Below, piece by piece: positions 33,277 through 45,200 of a stretch of 64,000 bases of DNA. The position numbers were made by a program, and so were the translations under genes. Every line of letters begins with the position of its first letter. The stretch's first letter is position 1. The notes beneath the pieces are model-generated. The model was not told where the DNA came from, did no database searches, and was given only the letters and a program-made list of their open reading frames with translations. This DNA is from Diogma glabrata (lineage: Eukaryota > Arthropoda > Insecta > Diptera > Cylindrotomidae): the NCBI GenBank assembly GCA_963693315.1, contig OY856186.1, forward strand, positions 282,144,935 to 282,208,934, given 5' to 3'.

Positions 33277-36116
33277 TATATATAAATATGTAAACTTATT
33301 GTTGGAAACGTATTGAACCTTTGTTAAAATTTAATAAAAAACTGTTTAAAGTTACGTTTTGATTGTTTAGGAACAGGCACTGTTTATGTAAATCTCTAAA
33401 TCTGAAAAATAAAAATGAAAAAACACGCATTTCTGTAGAAATTTTTAAAAATTTTATTAATTTTATAAAATATTTACAATATGTTTTTGTAGATAGAAAT
33501 AAACTATAATCTAAAGATTGTATTTATTTGTTGCTTAATGCTTTTCTCAAATCCATACCTCCAAGTCTATTAGTTGTTTGAAAATGCTTTAGAGCTTAAC
33601 TACACCTTTTTCAGGCGTTGATAGCCAAATCTGCTTGGAAAGTAGGCTTAGGCATTCAAAAGCCTACACTGAAAAAATATTGAAGTCAACCTCACCCCGA
33701 AGTAAACAATTTATTATTCAAACAAAGGAAAAAACACTGAAAAAAAAAATTATAATATCTGTAAAAAAATATATTAAGTTTGCGAATTTTTGTAATGAGT
33801 TGGCGCTAATAAACACATTATTATTCTTACGAATAGAAGTTCATGAAGTATTGGTCAAAGTTATCAATTAATAACTATTGTGTTTATAAATCTCACGAAT
33901 TTATTTATGAATTCCGGTTGAAAATTTTATAATCATGTTCATACTTTCAAAAATATATTTACTAAATATATAAACTTACAAAAAAAAAACGATTATTCTT
34001 TTATAAATACTGGTTTATAGTATACATAAATGAGTTATCAAACGATAAGCAGATGTTATAAATATTTCGTATTATTTATGAAAAAATTTATAGATTTCAC
34101 GTATAATTTGGTTATAAAATTTTATAAACAGCGTTTATTGAATCTTTATGAATTTTGTTTTTTTGGAGTGTACTTAGAAACAATTTCACTTTGATTGCAA
34201 CTACTACAATTAAAGATTTGTCCTGCCAACAGAATGAGGTTTAGATAGTTTAACAGAAGTTGAATGAAGTTAATAACAATTTCCATGAAAGAAATTAACT
34301 TTGGCCTTATATTATATATTTTCCATTTCAAAACTTAAGTATTTAACATTGGTTGAGCTACACCGTTCTAAAACCTGCGCAGGTTTTGAATCGATTTCAG
34401 AGTTCGATTCGCCATATCCGCGATGAAGTTGACCATCTTATATCGTTTAAAAATCGAATATCTTATTCAGTGCGTCAAGTTTCTAACAAATTAAAAATTT
34501 GTAATGTTGAAAATATAATAGAAACATATGGAGGGGCTGAAATCTCAAGCTCTGAGATATTAAGACTTCGGTTTTGGTTAAGGATTTTGATATAGTTTTC
34601 GGCATAAAACTTTAATGAGGACATTGTTTTTAGTTTTGGGCAGCGATGTATATCAAACATAATTCTTTGTTAATGTATTTTTTATCCCTGTTTAGAAATT
34701 TATTACAAAACTAACACGAAACATCAATACGTTGCCGGAAAATCATAACAGATCATAAATTAACATAATTTAATGAAAAGATGATACAATCAGAAAAAAG
34801 AAAATATTACGAGAAAACTTCGAATACTTCGAGAAAATATTACGAAATCACAAATTCATAATTCTTTCAAAATTCCAAAAATGTTGTAAAAATAAAATAA
34901 AATCAAAAACAGTGTGAAAAAATCTAAAAATATTCCAAAAATTATTATAAAAACAAAAATTAAACTTTTTCCAAAAATTCTGGAAATATTGCAAAAACTC
35001 AAAATCAAAAATCGAAACTTTTTTCAAAATTCAAAAACTATTTCAAAGACTAACAAATTCAAAAATGTCCATGTCACATTTACGTCATACAAACAGTAAA
35101 AGTTTTTTTTCAAGAATTTTTTTTTCAAGAAATTGGCTAAAAAAATAAATGGATCATATTTTTAACAAGCTTATAATGCAATAAAATTCTCAATAATAAT
35201 AATATCATGTTCATTACATTTCATTTCATCCACATAACTAATTTTACTATTTTCTAAAAACAGAAATGAAAATCATTCTTTTGACACACTTCACACTATT
35301 TTTCGGCAAACTTATAATGCCATAATTCTCTATAATAATAATAAAATTTCATGTCATACAAATAATTAATCTCATTTTTTCCCAAAAATTGGATAATAAA
35401 ATAAATGAAAATCTTTCTTTTGACACACTTGACAATATTTTTTTGACAAACCAAACTTATAATGCAATAATCTAGTTTTTGGTCTCACATACCAATCCCG
35501 ACCATCAAGATTTCTTCAAATTCAATGGTTCCATTCGTAATCACTTAAAATGAACGTTTTTTAAGCAAAAAATATGCAAATTTCCTTGTTTGACACACTG
35601 GACGATTTTTTTGACACATTTCCTGTACCAAACACATAGAACATCGAACACATCGTTCGTTCGGCTCTTTCCATTGAGTAAACCTGTTTTAAAAAAAATT
35701 TGATATCCCTCCAGCCGTTTTCTAGATTTCGTCAGTTGTGACGAACGGCTGGCCGGCCGGCAGATAGATATACATTTTTTTTTGCTGTTTTAGAATCAGT
35801 AGGTCCTAAAACGTCGAAAAATGCCAAAAAAAGTGGTGGTTAGAATTTCACTTTTGGTTCATGAATGCAATACAATACTACAATTTTAATAAAAATTACC
35901 TTTCAGAACATCCTTTTGTGATATAAATGGTCATCCACTTTCATTAATTTAGTTAGGTCTAAATTGTTCTGTATCGTGGGGTTGATATTTACTTTATGGT
36001 TGATGTTTACTGTGTCCGTTTCATCTTGACAACAGGTTCGACCAGTTGCAAAATAACATTGGAGTTTTCAGTGACTTGTCGGACAGAGCAAGGTGCATAA
36101 CTAACATCAAAATTTA
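33277..36116. other. AT-rich interior of the 13-kb insertion, no recognised gene
   Basis: The ORFs here have no family resemblance. Low-complexity AAAATTCCAAAAA-type sequence lies around 34830-35050. Two diverged copies of a block containing TTTGACACACTT...AACTTATAATGC lie near 35170-35300 and 35400-35470. A GC-rich GACGAACGGCTGGCCGGCC stretch lies at 35740. Confidence 0.5.
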
Positions 36117-36350
36117 CAGGGGTCCTGTTCCCGAACACATAAACGTGATTTAGGAACATATTATGAAGTTCGTATTGCAAAATATTAAACGGTAACGGTA
36201 ACGATTTTACGGAAAACGAATTTCACAATATGGTATAAATCCACCAAATTTTTATTTGTGTATTTAGAAATATAAGACAATGTTACATCAGTTTGATGTT
36301 ATGCAATACAAATTTCACAATATTGTTAATTATTCCATTCCACATTTTAC
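36117..36350. mobile_element. partial copy of the TTCCCGAACACATA MITE family
   Basis: The sequence GGTCCTGTTCCCGAACACATAAACGTG corresponds to the inverted right end of the complete MITE at 49594-50112. Interior words TTCACAATATTGT and TTGTGTATTTAGA are also shared. The other end is not recognisable. Confidence 0.5.
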
Positions 36351-36779
36351 GCACGAGTTCTTTTGACACAATTCGAATTATTAGTACCAGATATATGGCC
36401 ACAACACAATCTAGTAATAAGAACGACAGATAATTTTCATATCACCTAATATCACCCCTTTTCAAATGAAGGAACATCATTTTTTCCTGACACTTTCCTA
36501 TACACAAAAATATTTGTACACATTTTATTTATTTTTATAGTCCACAAATTTATTAGTTTCACTGATAAATTAAAAAAATTGGTACACCAGTTTCCACATA
36601 TGTATTTTGTTTTTTTTCACTTATTAGTATATTTTTTTTAAATTAATACTATATTTTTAATAATTTTATTTAAAAAAAGACCAATTTAAACGCGATTGAC
36701 AAAATGAATTTATGGTATGTCGCCATATGTCAAAATTTCTTTACACTAAATAAATCTCTGAAAGAAATATATTAAAAAT

Positions 36780-37084
36780 CTACGGAACGAACGGAGCAGT
36801 ATTTACATGTTTTACAAACGGTACGTTGATGTAAAAAGAACGACCCACTGTTCGTTTATCATATGTTTGTAGAACTTTTTTATGATACTATAGAACGTAC
36901 AACAGATCGTCGCAGTATAAAAATAGTGATTGCGTACATTTGGTGCGTTTGTTCGTTAAAATCTGAGTACCTGCATGCGCTAAATAATTTGATTCGTTAA
37001 AAATAACAAACAAACAAATTTTTTAATTTTTAACGAACCGTTTTTACAGAACGACCGTGCGTGAACGAACGATTTTTTACTGTG
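36780..37084. repeat. GTTCGTT/AACGAAC subterminal cluster, right end
   Basis: Repeats of ACGAACG, GTTCGTT and close variants lie near 36785, 36839, 36855, 36951, 36993, 37035, 37053 and 37065. They end in the TIR ACGATTTTTTACTGTG. This mirrors the left cluster of the same element. Confidence 0.7.
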
Positions 37085-37306
37085 TGGCAGTGTCTCTCCG
37101 GGCGGGATTAATTCGTTCGTGCATTTTACCTTTTTGAAGGAAGGGGCTCGAACGACTTATGCAGAGCACTATCAACTGCAAAGCTATTTATTGGGTTGCT
37201 GGTGATTTTCAGCAATTCATTGATATAAATCAAAAATAGGGTTGGGGACAATACTGAGCCTTGAGGTACACCAGCGTTAATTAGTTTAGACTCTGACGAA
37301 AATCCT
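37085..37306 (-). pseudogene. LINE ORF2, RT palm part (piece 2 of a split copy)
   Basis: Minus-strand translation gives ESKLINAGVPQGSVLSP, then LFLIYINELLKI, then INSFADDSALHKS, the box 4 and FADD box of a non-LTR reverse transcriptase. It continues directly with the segment at 23972-23485 once the 13-kb insertion is removed. Its outer edge at 37306 abuts an inverted copy of itself. Confidence 0.88.
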
Positions 37307-37317
37307 CCTTAGACGGA

Positions 37318-37605
37318 TTTTCGTCTGAGTCTAAACTAATTAACGCTGGTGTACCTCAAGGCTCAGTATTGTCCGCAACCCTATTTTTGATTTATATCAA
37401 CGAATTGCTGAAAATCACCAGCAAACCAATAAATAGCTTTGCAGACGATAGTGCTCTGCATAAGTCGTTCGAGCCCCTTTCTTCAAAAGGTAAAATGCAC
37501 GAACGAATTAATCCCGCCCGGAGAGACACTGCCATAAACGTGAATAAAGATCTAAAAAAGTCGCCGATTGGGGTGATCAAAACCTGATCGATTTCAACTC
37601 TACCG
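37318..37605 (+). repeat. inverted duplication of the LINE RT segment
   Basis: This is a near-perfect reverse complement of 37085-37306 followed by 23972 back to about 23910, around an 11-base centre (37307-37317). It is uninterrupted where the left arm carries the 13-kb element, so it preserves the empty site. It separates the upstream LINE half (from 37606) from the downstream half. Confidence 0.9.
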
Positions 37606-39540
37606 AAATGTATCGGTTGGATAGAGAATTTTGAATCAGCTTCACAACATTGGGATGAAAACCATACGCAACGAGCCTTTTGCTTAAATTGGCATGCCAG
37701 ACTCGATCGAATGCCTTGGAGATGTCTAAAGCGATAACGTATGTTTCACCACTTTTATCAAGTATGCTGTTCCAACAATGCGCTACATAGTTTAATAGAT
37801 CGGTAGTTGATCTTTTGTTTCGAAGCCCGTATTGGCTGTCGGCTATTAAATGATTTACTTCCTGAAATTTTGCAATGTGTGTATTCGTAGACTATGGATA
37901 GGACCGATAGTAAAGCTATTGGCCTATAATTTGAGATATTGGTCCTTTCTTGAGGACGGGCTGGACATTTGCCAACTTCCAGCACGAGGGAAATATACCA
38001 CAATTGTAGGATTGGTAGAATATCTTAGTCAAAATTGGTGCAAGTTCTTTGAAAAGGTTTTTAAAATAATGGGTGGAATGTTGTCTATTCCTGAGGCTTT
38101 GTTGATATTTAACCCCTTTAACAGTTTAGCGACTATTTTGGGTTTGAAGTGGAGTTCATTCATATTAACTGCTGAAAACTGGATTTGGGGTATTTCCTTA
38201 GGAGTTTCCAAAACAGTTCAGAGCAAAGCGTTCAGCGAACAAGTTAGCTTTTCTTGTGGGATCATTGACGATTGAATCACCATCAATAATAGGGGGAATA
38301 GAAGATTTTGCACCAGAATTTAAAGAATTAATGCACTGTAGGCACTGTAGAAACTCTTATCAGAAATAGACATAGACGTAACTTTTGAAGCTTTCGCTCT
38401 GTCAATTTTAGACTTTTCATTTGAGATAATCTGATTAGATATTTTGTTGGCCTTTAGATATTGGGGTCGATTAGCGGGAGATTTGTTATGAATCCATATA
38501 TTAAATGATCTACGTTTGTTTCTAAGTGTCGCTTTGGATGCTTTCGAATACAAGTATTTTTATTTGGGTTTTAGTATGGAAAAAGGGACGAATTTATTGA
38601 TAGCAAATTGGATGGTTTCTGTAAAGTTTTTAGCAGAAACATTTACAATGTCAGTGTAAAAACAATGACGGTCGAAAGGGAAACCATGGAAAAAATTTTG
38701 AAGACCACTCTCATCCATTTTTGACTAATGAAATATTTTACGGGCTTTGGGAGCTGTAGTTTTAAGTAAATCAGTTTTGATAACTGAGGAAATTAAATAA
38801 TGACCAGAATTTAAAATACTACCTTTTGCGACATCGACACTCGTAATATCTGGCATTGTGGTAAGATTGGGATCTAAAAGAAAACTGTTATCACCACCAT
38901 TACGGGGAGTGAAAGTTGGGCTTTTAACAATTTGGGATAGGCCCTGAGATGCGTTTTCCACTATTGACAACATCGTCGGTCGATTTGGAGAATTCCAACC
39001 ATTATTTGTTGTGGACGTTGAAGTCACCGGTAACGATAACCTCACAATTAGGGGACTTTGCTCTAATCTCGCCCACAATATTTGTCAGTAAATTAAAAAA
39101 GTTTGGGCTACGTTTGTTGGGCGACCGGTATAAAACTATTGTAAAAATAGTAATTTCTGGAAGACAAATCTTTAAAACCATTGTATTCAAGCCATCACCG
39201 TGTAGTTCAAAGTTTGGAGAGCGTATATACGCAACACTCTCATGAATGAATGCGCATACACCTTGATGGAGTTTGTAAGCTGATTCAAGCCTATATTTAG
39301 AATTAAGCAATTCTATAGAGAGAAACTTGTGTTTCTGTAAGGAATAGAATGTTTGGTTTGTCGTGCTCAAGATAATGTTGCACGTGGTCATGGTTAGCGT
39401 TCAATCCGCAGATGTTTTGAAAATGTATTTTAACATTTTTATTTGATTCATATATGTGTTGTTCCTGCAAATTCCGTGGACATGCCGCTTTATGAGCGAG
39501 TGGATTGCGCATATTTGCTTTACCACTTGCAGACTTATAT
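37606..39540 (-). pseudogene. LINE ORF2, endonuclease and N-terminal RT part (piece 1)
   Basis: The minus strand reads HFQNICGLNANHDHVQHYL, then NILFLTET, then YRSPNKRSPNFFNLLT and GDFNVHNK, which is the apurinic endonuclease. Downstream are NINKASGIDNIPPIILKTFS, NYRPIALLSVLS and an AFDRV-like stretch, the first RT boxes. At least four frame changes are present. The order matches the intact LINE at 60293-63157, of which this is a diverged relative. Confidence 0.85.
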
Positions 39541-40047
39541 CCTTTCTGTTGTACTTCGATATATGTATCAAAAGGTTTCTTTTTTTCTTTTTATGTTTTA
39601 TCAAATAATGGATAACTAAACGAAAAATCTTAACATGCAATAAAATATATGACATATGCCAATATTTTATGATAAGATGAAGAAACAATAACAAGCTAAT
39701 AAGTGAAAAACAAAGTGTAAGAAACTTGCAGAAAACAAAACAAAACTAATTGCCAATAATTCAACTGATGCAACGCATCCCAGACGCACCGCTCACCACC
39801 TTAATTGAGACTCAAAGCTAAAACATAATTATATGTTGGTCTGATTCCTCGGAAGAGCTAATGAGCGGTACTACTGCGGAGCGCTGCCTAGCTAAGACTG
39901 GGAGTGCTGCCATTGACTAATTAGAGTTCGTCCGCCAGCACCCTAAGATATCATCTTGGCTAAGGATATATCCTGCAATTGCCAGTGGTATGTGATATTT
40001 CACGCTAACTCATATATCATTGGCAGGGACTGGAGTACGCGGTGTAG

Positions 40048-40745
40048 TCAGACCCGTAGATCAACATTGATCATAAACGACCCCTCCTTCGGAAACTTTA
40101 AACCTACTGCTTGCAACCTTCCCAGTACTTCCGCCAAGTTCCTCAAATGGTCATCAAAGTCTTTCCCCATAACGATGATGTCATCTAAATATACAAGGCA
40201 TGTTTTCCAGTGCAAACCTTTTAGTACTCGTAAATGGCATAACATAAAATTGCTAAAGTCCATTCCCTACATTGAACGCTGTTTTCTCCTGATCTTTCTT
40301 CGCAACTTCCCCCTGCCAGTGAACACTCTGCAGATCCAGTGTTGAAAACAATCTTGAACCCGATAATGTATCTAGTTTATCATCAAACCTAGGCAATGGG
40401 TAGCTATCCTTCTTAGTAACTGTGTTTAGTTTCCTGTAGTCAACACAAAATCTTAAACTCCCATCTTTATTGCCAACTAACACCACCAGGGACTGTCTGA
40501 AGGCTCGATTACACAAGCTTCTTTCATATCTCTCACCATTTTATCAGCTTCCTCTCTTTTAGCCAATGGTAATTTCCTTGGTGCTTTGCACATCGAATTT
40601 TCTCCTCCGATATCAATACGATGTTTCACCATATTGGTTCTGCCATTTCCTTCAGGTGAACTGCAGAATACAGACTTGTGTCGCTTCAGTAATTGACGTG
40701 CTGTTTTCTTCTGCTCTTCTGAAAGCCTTTCTGTCCATTTTTACA
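40048..40745 (-). pseudogene. gypsy reverse transcriptase fragment, frameshifted
   Basis: Minus-strand pieces include LRFCVDYRKLNTVTKKDSYP and LSGSRLFSTLDLQS (fingers and first palm Asp), then a frame change, then CLVYLDDIIVMGKDFDDHL with the YLDD catalytic box. Sequence upstream to about 40745 reads RKLPLAKREEADKMV. The end of RT, RNase H and integrase are absent here; sequence left of 40048 is unrelated or too degraded. Together with the protease just upstream this is a truncated gypsy, different in sequence from the element at 1-6421. Confidence 0.85.
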
Positions 40746-41400
40746 CAAGCTGTTCCATTTCTGCCTTTTGTTGTTTTGTGTTGACCGAGCTATTGATGTT
40801 TTTCTGCTCGCATTTTATTATTTTAGCAACCTCTTCGCATTGCCCAATGATTGATCCTTTCTTGAATGTTTTCTGTGTGTTTGACAGATTTAAAACCCTT
40901 ACTGGTATTTTGTACTTAACCCTTACTGGTATAATGACTTCTTTATAATTTTGATCTTCTTTATTGGCTTCCACAACCCACAACCTGGGTGACCCAGAAC
41001 TTCCTTCAAATTTCCCCCAAATTATTGTTTCTGATTGGGGTGGCAGTTTTTCTCTGTGATCTAATATTATTCGACGAACACAATTGTGAATCTTCATCAT
41101 TAAATTGGAGTGGCAATTCAACATTTCCGTACGTGAGTACTCCTTTGCCAACATCAATAACGAATCCATTTGGCCTCATGAAGTCCATTCCAAGGATTAC
41201 TTCATCCACAGTATCAGCTACAACCACTTCATTTTGAAAGTGAGTATTCTTGATTTCAATGTTAACAATTTTCTTGCCTTTAATACTTGCACTTTCCACA
41301 GTTGCAGTCTGCATTCGATATCTCTCTGCTGGTTTTAGTTTCCCTTTTACAACATCTGTGTAGACAAGTGTATTTGTTGCTCCCGTATCTAACGTGATGA
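40746..41400 (-). pseudogene. gypsy aspartic protease and linker fragment
   Basis: The active site LDTGATNTLV lies near 41345-41385, with VILGMDFMRPNGFVID (flap/second half) further on. The linker IPVRVLNLSNTQKTFKKGS is the same linker type that survives in the deleted gypsy at 3903-4150. A stop (TGA) sits a few codons before the DTGA motif, and a frame change occurs near 41010. It continues toward the RT piece at 40745. Confidence 0.8.
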
Positions 41401-41517
41401 CTCAACTTTTTCCATCAATATCAGCCCTAACAGTAAGGCTGTTACCACCCCTTGTCAATCTTGAAACATTAATGTAGGTTATGGGGCAATCGGTTTTGGA
41501 AGCCAGGTTACTTCCCT

Positions 41518-41703
41518 TTAGGCTGGCTCGTTGTAGTTCAACTGATGCGGTGCTGCTCCATCATGTTCCCTAGCTTGCACCCATTCTTCTGCTGGATGTC
41601 GCTGCATAGGCGATGCTGATCTTGCTAGTTTTCTTCGCATTCTCTCGAAATGTGGCCCAACTTGCCACATATAACCAGCATCGATTTCTGTCACTTCTGA
41701 CAC
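41518..41703 (-). pseudogene. gypsy gag C-terminal remnant
   Basis: This short frame just upstream of the protease reads GYMWQVGPHFERMRRKLA, which resembles a CCHC knuckle whose cysteines are lost, followed by a basic tail. Position and orientation fit the end of gag of the same truncated element. The resemblance is weak. Confidence 0.45.
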
Positions 41704-41929
41704 TCTCTCGGGGTTTTGGTTTATAACTGTAGTATTCCTAAACTAGGAATATACATATGAAGCAATAGATCTCCAAACCCACTCAATAAAGTTCATAGCG
41801 AAACCACATATAATCACATACAACACCCAAAACCCTATTTCATCAGAAGAGATGACAAACCATTTCCATACCATTCAACATAATTATTAAATAAACATTT
41901 TCATCTATAAATATTTTCCCTAAAAACTA

Positions 41930-42300
41930 AAATATTTTCCCTAAAATTAGTAAACAAATTCTGGAATGCCCAAAATAATTCAAAAAAGCCTAAGCTAAGC
42001 ATTTTCACCAAACCAACATGTTAAAACATGTTTCAATTAACATAAATATTAATTCAATTATCCCACAGTTTTTCTATTCACCAAAAATCCATTCTCAGCT
42101 ATTTTGCTATTAATTTTAAATACAAAATGCAACAATGTCTAAAACTATAGACATTGAAAATTATGTAAACATTTTTCCCTAAAACTAATTTCATAATCGT
42201 ATGAAATTAATAAACAAATTCTCAAATATAATTCAAAAAAGCCTAAGCTAAGCATTTTCACGAATCCAACATGTTAAAACATGTTCTAATAAATATCTAA
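41930..42300. repeat. diverged tandem repeat, about 260-bp period
   Basis: The block AAAAAAGCCTAAGCTAAGCA...CATGTTAAAACATGTT occurs near 41982 and again near 42237, with similar flanking sequence. It lies directly before the larger 497-bp duplication. Confidence 0.75.
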
Positions 42301-42403
42301 TAATTTTTCCGTTCACATCAAAATTCCGTACTTAGCTATTTTTCTATAAAACCAAATTAAAATCAAAATAATCTAAACATATAATATTAACGAAAAACCA
42401 ATT

Positions 42404-43400
42404 AAACCTAACAACAACAATTAAATTCGACCAGCGGAAATTACGAATCTAATAACATATACAAAAAATATATACAAAATTCTAATTAAAAATATTAAAA
42501 TGCTGAGTAGTTTTTTTTCACTATTCATATTCATTCATAAAATAGAAAAAACTTACTATTTTGTGATTGGTTAATTTTCCATTCAAATTTACTATAAATA
42601 AAATAGAAAATTGAATGAAAAGTTAGTCTGAAGTCCGAAAGCTAAAAACGCAGTAATAACGCCCGCCGGGAGAGCGAATTTACATAAAATAATATTGAAA
42701 AGTGTTGTGTTCTGTTTCAATCTAAGAAATAGTGTTACAAAAAGAAAATCATTAAATAAAAAATAAGTTAATATTGATCGAATTTTCACGATCAATGAAA
42801 AGTGCTTGAATTGTTAGATAAAAAATAAGTTATTGATCAAATTTTCACGATCAACGAAAATTGCTTAAATTATTAAATAAAAAATAAGTTAATATAAACA
42901 ACAACCTAACAACAACAATTGAATTCGACCAGCGGAAATTACGAATCTAATAACATATACAAAAAATATATACAAAATTCTAATTAAAAATATTAAAATG
43001 CTGAGTAGTTTTTTTTTACTATTCATATTCATTCATAAAATAGAAAAAACTTACTATTTTGTGATTGGTTAATTTTCCATTCAAATTTACAATAAATAAA
43101 ATAGAAAATTGAATGAAAAGTTAGTCTGAAGTCCGAAAGCTAAAAACGCAGTAATAACGCCTGCCGGGAGAGCGAATTTACATAAAATAATATTGAAAAG
43201 CGTTGTGTTCTGTTTCAATCTGAAAAATAGTGTTACAAAAAGAAAATCATTAAATAAAAAATAAGTTAATATTGATCGAATTTTCACGATCAATGAAAAG
43301 TGCTTGAATTGTTAGATAAAAAATAAGTTATTGATCAAATTTTCACGATCAACGAAAATTGCTTAAATTACTAAATAAAAAATAAATTAAGGTTGATTAT
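42404..43400. repeat. tandem duplication of about 497 bp
   Basis: Two adjacent copies (from CCTAACAACAACAATT at 42407 and 42905) agree almost completely. They include the otherwise unusual GCCGGGAGAGCGAATTTAC stretch. Each copy has its own internal repeats built on TTGATC(G/A)AATTTTCACGATCAA, and that motif continues degraded to about 43610. The short minus-strand ORFs within both copies follow from the duplication and show no family resemblance. Confidence 0.92.
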
Positions 43401-44021
43401 ATTTCCCGATCAACGGAAAATTACTAAATTTTTGAATATAGAGTAAATTAATATTAATTAAATTTTCTCAATCAATGAGAAGTGATCAAATTTTTAGATA
43501 AAAAATAAATTAATGTTGATCGAACTTCTCGAGTAACGAAAAATTATAAAATCAATAAACCTAGAAAATTATAAAAGTCACATTGATCGAATTTCTCGAT
43601 CAATGAGAGTTAGTGTTGCAAAAAATTATTAAACTTAAAATTAGTAAATCACACATTGTGTTCTCAAGTTTTGTTAGTAAATAAATGGTGAAAAGTTGTA
43701 CAAGAAATAAGTGTTTTCAACAAAAAACTAATCAACCAAGAGAAACCACGATCTTGAGATCCGCAACGGTAAGAGGTTTGAACCAGGTAAGTGAACCTTT
43801 CTTGTTTAAATCCCACAAAGTGACAGGGTTCGAATCAAAACGATAACTACGCTACGACTCATACAATTGTAAAGATCAGTAGATCACCAAAATAAAATCG
43901 ATACATTGAATCAATTCAACATTTCGAGGTCACAGCAGGGCGCGTCCCCTCTTACAACATAGCCCCGACCCCATTACAATTGGCGTAGCCGGTAGCTGTA
44001 CCAATAAGAGGTGCCGTTACA

Positions 44022-44489
44022 CCATTACATAACCATTGACATGCCAACTCTACCCGGCGTATTTTAATCGATGGTTTTATAATTGCTTGTGCAGTTTCAT
44101 TTGTTTTGTGACAACATTACCGCTTTCCTTGTCTCCGGATCAAGGATACCGTCCGTAAAAGCCTCGATTTTTATTTTCTCCATAAAATACGGTGGAGCAT
44201 TCGAGTGTACCAAATGAACAAGCCTCTCCACTGCCGAGGAATAGTCCTGTAAGTTTTCTCCGTTGCGTTGCAAGCGACCTTTTAACTCGATTCTGTATAA
44301 CTCGTTTTTATGGTCGCTGCCATATTTACGCTCCAACGCATTCATCACCTCTGCATAACTACTCCACTGGCTTCCATAGCTTCTCGAAGACGCTACGTCA
44401 ATTCACTTTTTTTGCCGGTTGTCGCCAATCCACGTTGTTCTAGTTCCTTCTTCAACTCAGGAACCTTCAATTCACTTAAGAAAACCATT
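44022..44489 (-). pseudogene. third gypsy element: SAP-type gag remnant
   Basis: From ATG at 44489 the minus strand reads SELKVPELKKELEQRGLATT, a SAP-like helix pair as in the gag at 3729-5525, and stops at TAG after KKSELT. It then jumps by deletion to MMNALERKYGSDHKNELYRI, the capsid region (44348-44097). Sequence to about 44022 ends TGTAACGGCACC on the minus strand, which could be the start of an LTR, but no partner LTR was found. Confidence 0.7.
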
Positions 44490-44499
44490 TTTAAAAATC

Positions 44500-45200
44500 A
44501 GTTTGATAATTTTAACTTTACCGTCGCAGGTTTAAAATAAAACTAATTTAGTCTTGCAAAACATCTCTCCTTATATACGATTGAGAAAAAACTAGAATAT
44601 TCGATTATTTTACGTTATCATGATTTGATTCATAAAGTAATTTTATGTTGACCCAAGTTCTAATAATACAACAATAACACTATTCATTTCATTAATTTGT
44701 TGTTGCGTTTTGCTGATTTGATTTTTCTGGAAGTGACTGTAATCGTCTGGATTTTTCTGTAATCGTAACAATAGGCTAGAAATGAAGAAGGTGGAGAGCA
44801 GTTGGATTTTAAACAATCATAGGGTGAGTGACTCATATATTTAATAATGTAAATATAATACTAGTGTTAATGTGGATGTGATGGTCTTGGTTTCCTCGGG
44901 ATTTTGGGGTCGTTAGAGTATATTTTTTTTTGTTAATTATTGACTTTCCCGATTATACCGTCTTTTTAGCGTGCATATCTATTTATTTGTACTGAACAAG
45001 AGAGGATATTCTTACTTCAGCCTACTAGGCTAAAGTTTTCCGGATTAAACCTCGTTTGTCACTCAGTCCCTTCATTTGCTTATATTAAAAAGAGGAATTT
45101 ATTTAGTGCTTACAGCGGCGCAGTGATTAAATTGAGTGGATCAGACTAACAAGGAACGTTGAACATTTACTTCAAAAATCTAGTGGCATATTCCTCGGTT
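44500..45200. other. AT-rich spacer, no recognised gene
   Basis: Nothing recognisable lies between the gag remnant and the LINE 3' end. Confidence 0.5.

Larger units (their letters stand above)
23973..37084. mobile_element. 13.1-kb CACAGT-ended composite insertion in a LINE
   Basis: Left end CACAGTTAAAAATTGTTCGT and inverted right end CACAGTAAAAAATCGTTCGT agree in 18 of 20 bases. TG flanks on both sides (23971-23972, 37085-37086). The inverted LINE copy at 37318-37605 retains the uninterrupted site (CGTTTATGGCAGTG in LINE orientation). Both ends are rich in GTTCGTT. The interior is an autonomous Helitron plus about 4.5 kb without recognisable transposase. CAC termini and a 2-bp duplication suggest a CMC (CACTA/Mirage/Chapaev)-like non-autonomous element; that placement is inference. 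Confidence 0.8.

Noticed and set aside
33635..35099. Several 60-80-codon ORFs in the 13-kb insertion
   Set aside because: Lys/Ile/Asn-rich frames expected by chance in AT-rich DNA; no motif.
39760..40047. Continuation of the gypsy RT toward RNase H
   Set aside because: Translation in all minus frames is full of stops and shows no RNase H motif; probably unrelated sequence.
41748..44022. LTRs for the gypsy remnants
   Set aside because: TG...CA-like ends can be picked by eye, but no matching pair of copies was found, so no LTR is called.
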